In this document: one piece after another, positions 57,533-64,000 of the stretch
How positions within the stretch are numbered: the stretch's first letter is position 1
Layout of the letters: each line of letters begins with the position of its first letter
The notes under the pieces: generated by a model
Told to the model about the DNA's origin: nothing
What the model saw: only the letters and a program-made list of their open reading frames with translations
Databases searched by the model: none
Program-made: the position numbers and the translations under genes
Assembly (NCBI GenBank): GCA_029718625.1
Contig: CM056397.1
Location: forward strand, 4,860,590 to 4,924,589
Reading direction: 5' to 3'
Source: Synaphobranchus kaupii
Lineage: Eukaryota; Chordata; Actinopteri; Anguilliformes; Synaphobranchidae
Length of the DNA: 64,000 bases

Positions 57533-59697
57533 CTACAGTGAGGGGAAAGAGTGGTGAAGAGCTATTAAAGACAGGCCACATAGTTTGTAGTCAGGCAAGG
57601 GATAGTAGTCCAGCAGGCTCTCTTGTTTAACACAACGGTAGTTTTTCTGCATTGGTGTAGTAGACTCAAGACAATGAACACCTAGGTCAACAAGGCATTG
57701 ATATGTTTTTATGATGAAATAGACATCAGAAGCCCTATGAATGAGAATCAGCTGGATTTGACCAAATATCAGCCCTTCTTCACTTTTGCCAATCACAACA
57801 AACATGTTCTTTCTGTATTGGGTGCCCTTCACAGTTGTCTCATGGGCAATGACCGTGTTCTCTGGCTCAAAGTTATGATGTGCAACTGATTCCACTATCT
57901 CTTCATTGTAATCGCTTGTATAAAATGCAGCCCCCTTTTCAACAGCAACATCAGGTGGGAAGAGGTTGCCAGCACTTAACAGAGACTGGAGAAGCTGATG
58001 TCTCTCAGCAAGGGTGGAGCATAAGTTTTTGAAGTTGTGCAATTTTCTTGCACACTGTTTAAAATAGGTGTGTTTGCTTTCAGCCCTCAGTGTCCACAGC
58101 CGAATAAGTGGCCCAAAACGGACAATGAGTTCTGGATAGTGACTGATGTAGTGATGTTTGGGCTTCAGGTTGTGATGCGGAAAAGCCTGTATACGAAAAT
58201 GCAGATATTCTTCAATTAGAACCTGCAAATAGGCCACCTGACCAGATGAAATGGCTGGTGCACAAATCAGCTCAACAATTTGCCTAAGTTGCAACACTAG
58301 CTGCCACACCTCATTTATCCCCAATCAACACTGGCAACAGTCGTAGCAAACACCAGTTCTGAACAGCATGCCCACCTAGCTTTACCCCCCCCCCCCCCCC
58401 CCCCGGGTTAACCTCACATGGTTTGTCCTTGGCATCGTTCCCAAGATATTTGAACTGGTTGATGCGTCGATTTAGGTCTGGATAAGTTAATTGTTTCTCT
58501 GATACAAGACGACTGATGTATAATGCCAGATCAAAAGAGACAATACCCTCTAAAAGATCGTGGCCGAGACATGGAGGTAACCCAGGCTGACAGACATGGA
58601 AGAAATCAAGTTCATTAAACAGAGAGTCAAACTTGATACCTATATTGGCAATAGCATCTAAATCTTTGTTCTGTATGTGATTTTTGTATGATTGTACTGT
58701 CCTAGTAACGCCCTTAGACAATGGGTCAGACTGAAACATGTCTCTATTGATTTCGCAATATCTGCAGAAGTGCAGACTCCTGCTAAAATTTTCAACAAAC
58801 CCTCCTATGTTGTGTGACCCAAGATTGTCCCCTGCGATAGCACACAACGTCCCTTTGCGGATCTGGCCATCAGGCAAAGCAATGCCATTCACCTCAAGAT
58901 CTTTAAGTTCTTTGACCAGCGGGCCCCTGACTAATTCTTGGCCAAATAATTTAAAGTCCTGTTCTCTACAAAGGAGAACAAGCTGCATTTGGTCAATACT
59001 AGATCTATTATGGGGCAAAATGTCTCCAAGAGTCAGATACACTGCAAGTATTTTATGCTTTCTCTTTCCGGAGCCCAGTAGATTTACCACTTCAAATGCA
59101 TCTTGATAGAGTATCAAGGCTAATGGTGAGGCCTTGGTCTTAAACAACAAGTTCTCTGCCATATTTCTGCCATCCCAAACATCTTGAATGACATCTTCTG
59201 TTTGGACATGGGAATGAGCTTTTTTGTGCTGTTGTCTCACTGACTCACAATGAAAAGAGTGATTGAATTGTCTGTTTGACTGGGACATATTGGGCAAAGC
59301 ACTCCTTACCGTCTTCATTCTGTCCCAGACAAATGGGTACAGGCTCTACATAATGAAAGCTATTCTTAAACACGGTTTTCCTCCTCTGGTCTGTTTTCAA
59401 TGCTTGAGTGTTGCAAGCCGTAAAGAGGTCTTCTGTTTTCAGCACCTCAATGACATTCTTAATATCAGCTTCCGCGACACCAAGTGTAATCAACTTTTCA
59501 TTGAGTTTGTAAAATAAATGTGACTGGCTGATGGCATGTATCTTCTGAAATTCCGCCACAATTGTTTGAATAACAGAGGAGGGAAGCAATAACTTTGCCT
59601 GCAACTTAAGGTAAAACAGGGCTACGTTTTTCAAAAAAAAGGCTTCATTAGTATTTTCTGGGCATATTTCTGATTGCTCATCACTTGTATTATTCAA
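57533..59697 (-). pseudogene. CACTA/EnSpm-like transposase
   Basis: Three minus-strand blocks are collinear: 59697-59245, 59318-58311 and 58324-57533. They give a CACTA-like core: SPLALILYQDAFEVVNLLGS, GDNLGSHNIGGF, CRYC, a GHDLLEGIVSFDL segment like the D-x-x-H region of tnp2, and HYPELIVRFGPL ... LRAESKHTYFK like the domain after it (DUF4218-like). Frame changes near 59250 and 58318, plus a G20 run (58385-58404) that adds glycines in frame, break it. The block lies directly 5' of the SAMD3-like gene on the same strand. Superfamily by recalled motifs; element ends not found. Confidence 0.55.
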
Positions 59698-59721
59698 AGT
59701 CTCACACAGTATGTCAGACTG

Positions 59722-60208
59722 TTAGTTACTTTCATTAACCTCATGGGAGCTGCCTGGATTCAGAATAGGTGCCTGTAGAATTGAGTCAACAAGACTTCCC
59801 TCAGAGGAGCTTTTGTGGTTTCTACTCAAATGTGATGTGAATGTAGATTTCACTGTAAATCTCTTATTACATTGTCTGAATGGACAAGCAACTGCTGTGC
59901 CTTCTTTAATATGAGTCTTCAAATGAGAGAAGAAACTTGTCAAATCGTCACACCGAACATCGCAAAAATCCACATGACATGTTAAATTTAGATCAACACG
60001 ACACAACCTAGGCCCAACCACAGATTTTTCCTTTGCATGATGTCTGAATTGGTGTGTTTTAAAAAGCTGCAAATTTCGTAAATGTCCTATTACAACTGGG
60101 CATGCCACACTTGAAAGTTGAGTTTGGAATATTTCTATGAATTTGCATGTGCCTTGTATAAGCAAATATAGTGTTGCATTGGTGTGCACAGAATTGGCAG
60201 GGGAACAT
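59722..60208 (-). pseudogene. C2H2 zinc-finger N-terminal region of the CACTA-like unit
   Basis: ATG 60208 begins MFPCQFCAHQC and gives fingers CQFC-x-RHMQIH, CGMPSC-x-FRHH (after a one-base shift in the T/A run near 60062), CHVDFCDVRCDD-x-HLKTH and CPFRQC-x-HLSRNH. It ends at TAA 59722-59724, after which the same frame continues directly into the transposase block (59697), so TAA looks like a nonsense change within one longer protein. C2H2 fingers would bind DNA at the element. Confidence 0.6.
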
Positions 60209-60284
60209 TTTGAGTGCTAATGTTTTAGGTACCAAAATATTAATGATGATAATAATAGTAAATTATAAGTTTATAATAAGTTTA

Positions 60285-61502
60285 TATGGCTAGATTACTG
60301 TAATGCCCTGCTATCTGGCTGCCCAAAGTCCTTGCTAAATAATCTCCAGCTTGTGCAGAATGCAGCCGCTCGCATTTTAACTAGAACTAAGAAATATGAG
60401 CATATTACCCCAATACTAGCATCGCTTCATTGGCTACCAATTAAGTTTAGGATAGACTTTAAGGTTTTGCTTCTGACCTTTAAAGCCTTAAATGGACTTG
60501 CGCCAGTGTATATATGTAATCTGCTTTTACCATATAAACCAAAAAGATCACTCCGTTCCCAAGACGCAGGCTACCTAGTAGTCCCAAGAATATCTAAAAA
60601 CTTGACGGGTGGTAGAGCTTTCTCCTACAGAGCGCCACTACTGTGGAACACCCTACCAAAACTTATAAGGGAATCAGAAACTGTCTCAATATTTAAGTCT
60701 AGATTAAAAACGCACCTCTATGATCAGGCTTATAATGAGCTATAGTCTGGAGACAGGACCAGAGAAGCATTTAGCCATAGAGTAATGTGGGGTGGCATCC
60801 TTTCCTTACTGTCACCTGTCAACAGCTGTGACCCCATCTTCCTGGGCTGGCTCTTGATAGGTGGGTAGGATTGTTTTCCCTCTCATGACTGCATGGTTCC
60901 TCAAACTCTGTCTTCATAGCTATGCAGCCATAGATTACTCCTGGCGGGGGCACCTGTCCAACCCTCCCACCCCTTCCCCACCCCCCACCCCTCCAGCTGG
61001 TGCTCCTGCTACTCTATTACACTTCCCCTAACTGTTTTCTCTCTCTTTTTTTTTTTACATTCTGCCGGCGGGGCATATGCCCCGCATCTCGAGAGTTGCT
61101 GTCCGGCTTCCTGTCCGTTGCCGCTTGCCCCTCCCTCCTTACCACCGCTGCCAGCTGCTCCTGCCACCATCGGCGCTCGTTTCCCCACCATCACTGCCGC
61201 CACATCTGGACTGTTATCTAGCTGCTGCAAATTGTAGTATCATGGACATTGGCTGTTTTGACCATGTTGGTCCTTAAGCCCTAGACCCTGAGCCGACCAG
61301 AGGAGGATGGGTTCCCCCATTGAGTCTGGTTCCTTCCAAGGTTTCTTCCTAGTTACACCAGGGAGTTTTTCCTTGCCACTGTTGCCTTTGGCTTGCTCTT
61401 GTGGGGAGTTTAGGCTGGGTTTTACTGTTTTGCTGTGAAGTGCATTGTGACAACTTGTTGTGAAATACGCTATATAAATAAATATTGATTGATTGATTGA
61501 TG
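60285..61502 (+). mobile_element. L2-type LINE, 5'-truncated
   Basis: Starts inside the reverse transcriptase C-terminal region and runs through a full 3' UTR to GCTATATAAATAAA and (TTGA)n at about 61483-61502. 5' truncation is usual for LINE insertions. It lies upstream of and opposite to the zinc-finger block. Confidence 0.85.
60290..60745 (+). pseudogene. LINE L2 ORF2 C-terminal end
   Basis: An open frame of about 150 codons to TAG 60743-60745: LDYCNALLSG, LQLVQNAAARILTRTKK, ITPILASLHWLPI, RIDFKVLLLTFKALNGLAP, then LWNTLPKLIRE and FKSRLKTHLY. This is the conserved tail after the RT domain in L2-like and related LINEs. No stop within, but the catalytic RT and endonuclease are missing, so it is inert. 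Confidence 0.85.
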
Positions 61503-61821
61503 GTTTACAAGTCAAAATGTTTTCACAAGCATCAATGCAGGAGATTAGGGAGACTGTTTCAGCAACATCACTCTCACAAGATCTGGCCACGTTGATCAGC
61601 ACGTGGCTGCTTGCAAGCAAGTAGAGCAAGCTAGGCAACTGAATTAGCGAACTATAAGTCTGCCAAAAACGTTCAGATAACGTTATTAATATTTTTACAT
61701 TAAACTCAAGCAAGTGATGAAGAGATCAGATATTTATTTTATAATAATGTTAACAGTTTAGATTACATTTGCTCTTAAAACCCGGTCTTGTTGCATGCAC
61801 GCATTCTTTAAAGAAACTCAC
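61503..61821. other. Intergenic, nothing recognised
   Basis: No element ends or exon seen between the LINE tail and the possible exon at 61822. Confidence 0.4.
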
Positions 61822-61880
61822 TTGGCTGCTGCAGACCCTGCCGTCTCCAGTTCGTCTACCTCGGGCGGTGAATGTGACAT
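61822..61880 (-). CDS. Possible first exon on the minus strand
   Basis: ATG 61880 begins MSHSPPEVDELETAGSAAA and reaches a consensus donor (GCCAA|GTGAGT). It lies upstream of the C2H2/CACTA-like unit on the same strand, with the LINE in between. It could be that unit's first exon or an unrelated gene. No domain. Confidence 0.3.
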
Positions 61881-62815
61881 GATGCTAAATTTTAAAAAAG
61901 AAAGTCATGATATTTAAAAAAAAAAGTATTAACGTTAATAATTTTCATCTCTAAAAAATACAGTGTGATCACTCTGATTGGTGGGGCACTTTTTTCTGCT
62001 GCTGGAGGCTGAACTTTGGGTAGGGGTCTCAGAGACACACATAAAATCTTTCAGTGTTGTCTCCCTTTTTGTGGAACAAATTAGCCAGTTCGCTAGCTAG
62101 CTGAGTTGATGCAAGTTAGCTAACGTTAGATGTTCATAACAGCTGGCCAGCTAACGTTATACAATTTCCAGTAACATTACATTAAACGACCTTTAATATT
62201 TCATATTGATGTTAGTTGTGGATGCACCATCAGCCAGCTATCGATAGCTAGCTACATTCAGCAAGTAGCTATCCAACTAACGTTATACTAGTTTATACCA
62301 TGGTATGGGTGAATACTCGATACTGATTGGTCAATGACTGGTCGTTATTCTGTATAACCGGTCAGTCATCCGGGTCACAAGTTTAATCACAGTTCTAAAT
62401 TAATGCGCTGCCTGCCTGGCCAGCTAGTACTACGCAACCTGGGAATGGCAAACATGACCGGTCAATTCAGAGTCCAAGACGTTCTAGAAAATAAGTGGAA
62501 TAAATAAAGTGAATTAATAAAATAAACGAATGTAGCCTACCTACTTTATTTTCCTCAGTGACTAACGTTACTGTAGCCTACGGCAGACGGCTAACGTAGA
62601 TTAACCATGTTCCGTACAGGGGCCTGACTAGGGAGTGGCCTAGGGTGGCATGGGCCACCCCTGGAATCTGATAGCCAATCATATGGGGTGGCACCTGGGG
62701 TAGCCTATCTCCAGTCGAGGCGGGAGCCGCAGGACTACCTGTTTGACGAGTAAACCAAGCTTCCGTGTATAGGTGCATTCAGTTTTAAACCTGAGAGGCA
62801 GTAATGAGCCAGAGG
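61881..62815. other. Intergenic, nothing recognised
   Basis: Includes many 'gctagctaacgtta'-like motifs typical of teleost intergenic DNA. No supported exon or RNA gene. Confidence 0.4.
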
Positions 62816-62978
62816 CTGCGTCCCAATCCCAGTTTTTGCTCCACCCTCGTAAACTTCACTTGCAAACTTCACTTGGGAGGATGTGACGCACATACCAATA
62901 AAACAGGAGTATACACTTGCGTTTAGCGAGTGGGAGGGAGCGAGGGCGGAGCGGGTTATTTGAATTGAGACGCACTTC
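62816..62978. mobile_element. Short MITE
   Basis: GCTGCGTCCCAATCCCAG on the left is an approximate inverse of TTGAATTGAGACGCACTTC on the right, and CTCCACCCTC is matched by GAGGGCGGAG. About 160 bp. Confidence 0.5.
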
Positions 62979-64000
62979 ACCCCCATCTATACTCGGAAGT
63001 AACCGTGCTGCTGCACAATGGCGTATCGTGGGATCTCGGATCATGTAAAACGCCTGTCACCGTAGACTACATTTAAACGGATGAAACTCTCAACCTGTTT
63101 ACATTAATTATCAGTCAAGCAATTGATTTACTGAATAACAAATATCAATAAATATAGCAAGTTTTGTGGGCAAGCATATTTCTTTGTCATAAAATCGTGT
63201 AGCATTTAAATATGTAGGACAGTCCGTGCGCTGGAATAAAGCATTTAAACCGAACATATTCTCAACCTGTTTCCATTTATTTTGCTTGCTTATGTCAATC
63301 AAACAAAGTCCCTGAATCAATTATATATAGGCTAATGATTAACAAATGACAATGACAAAGCGATTACTAACGTGAGATTGTTTAATAAGGGTGGCAATAA
63401 TTCTGAATAATTAACTGGCAAAAAATCCCAGCGTTTTCTGTGAGTTGCACGTTAGCATTGCGTTTTCCCTCATCACGTTAAAGAATGTAATTTAAGACTT
63501 TCGATTTGGTCAAAACGATTTATACATTAGAAAGCATACCTCTTAAGAAAGAAAAACCTCTTAAATTGCTGGAACCAGCGTTTAGCGCAATGCATGCTTT
63601 CAAGCTAGAAAAACAAATTTACCTAAATATGTGCTGTTCATTGATCACTTCGCATGACATAGTCAATTAACGCATTTTGCGTCAGCACAAATGTGGATAA
63701 AGCCTAGTAAAATACTGTACAAGTTTATTTACCTATTTGTCTTGGTTATTGCGAAATTAAATTGTTTGGCTATCTGGGAAATTATAGGCTACGGAAAAAT
63801 ATTTAGACACGAGTAGCCTAATAATCCGTTTAAAAGCAAGATTAAGATAGAGAACCTGGTAGCCTACATCACACAGTAGGCCTACGCTACACTGTTGCTG
63901 CATAAAGCAATTTGCTAAACCATGAAATACAAAATAGCAAACTACTACTTGATTAACCTGTATTTATTAGCCTATACAGCGTCTTTTCCATTCTGTATGC
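62979..64000. other. Intergenic, nothing recognised
   Basis: 'ctcaacctgtttacattaatta' near 63090 and 'ctcaacctgtttccatttatttt' near 63261 suggest a local duplication of about 170 bp. No gene supported. Confidence 0.4.

Noticed and set aside
1..64000. CRISPR arrays, operons, bacterial promoters
   Set aside because: Searched for by eye; tandem repeats here are minisatellites and the window is eukaryotic.

Overview
The window is vertebrate nuclear DNA, almost certainly from a ray-finned fish. It has split coding exons with GT/AG borders, an L2-type LINE with a teleost-style 3' end, 5S-rRNA-derived and tRNA-derived SINEs, Tc1/mariner, hAT, TTAA-target (Kolobok-like), Ngaro/DIRS and KDZ/Zisupton elements, and a gamma/epsilon-like endogenous retrovirus. 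I cannot name the species. Nothing bacterial, no CRISPR and no operon structure is present. Most of the window is nested transposons around a few gene-like units.

Layout. 1-2511 (+): the 3' half of a multi-exon gene with an Ulp1-like cysteine protease fold followed by a PHD finger, open through every exon. 2.57-4.27 kb: an L2 3' UTR split by a 1.1-kb TTAA element that keeps a coding first exon. 4.6-13.8 kb: Tc1 fossils, a solo LTR, foldbacks and MITEs. 14.0-22.7 kb: a decayed Ngaro-like tyrosine-recombinase retrotransposon with split direct repeats A1...B1-A2...B2. It contains two inverted copies of another element (a 3.1-kb palindrome) and a minisatellite.

24.8-44.7 kb (+): scattered exons that splice in compatible phase and end in a KDZ (Zisupton-type) transposase. 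It is interrupted by a SINE, a second TTAA element (itself hit by a hAT), a 9.64-kb endogenous retrovirus that cuts a coding exon, an apparently intact Tc1 transposon, and a 5S-derived SINE.

45-52.6 kb: no genes seen; MITEs and long hairpins. 53.3-60.2 kb (-): a collinear, decayed set with C2H2 zinc fingers, a CACTA/EnSpm-like transposase, then a SAM-domain protein like those often annotated SAMD3-like in fish; a solo LTR lies 8 bp inside one of its introns. 60.3-61.5 kb: an L2 LINE 3' end. 61.5-64 kb: one possible first exon and a MITE.

The retrovirus runs LTR - tRNA-Ser primer site - leader ORF - gag - (in-frame TGA) - protease - extra domain - RT - RNase H - integrase - env - polypurine tract - LTR, with a 4-bp target duplication. 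Its LTRs differ by four substitutions and one 2-bp indel, so it is young, but gag, pol and env all carry breaks. The least explained features are its leader ORF, the roughly 170-residue insert between protease and RT with two H-x-[S/T] motifs, and the two TTAA elements that keep the same kind of acidic first exon.
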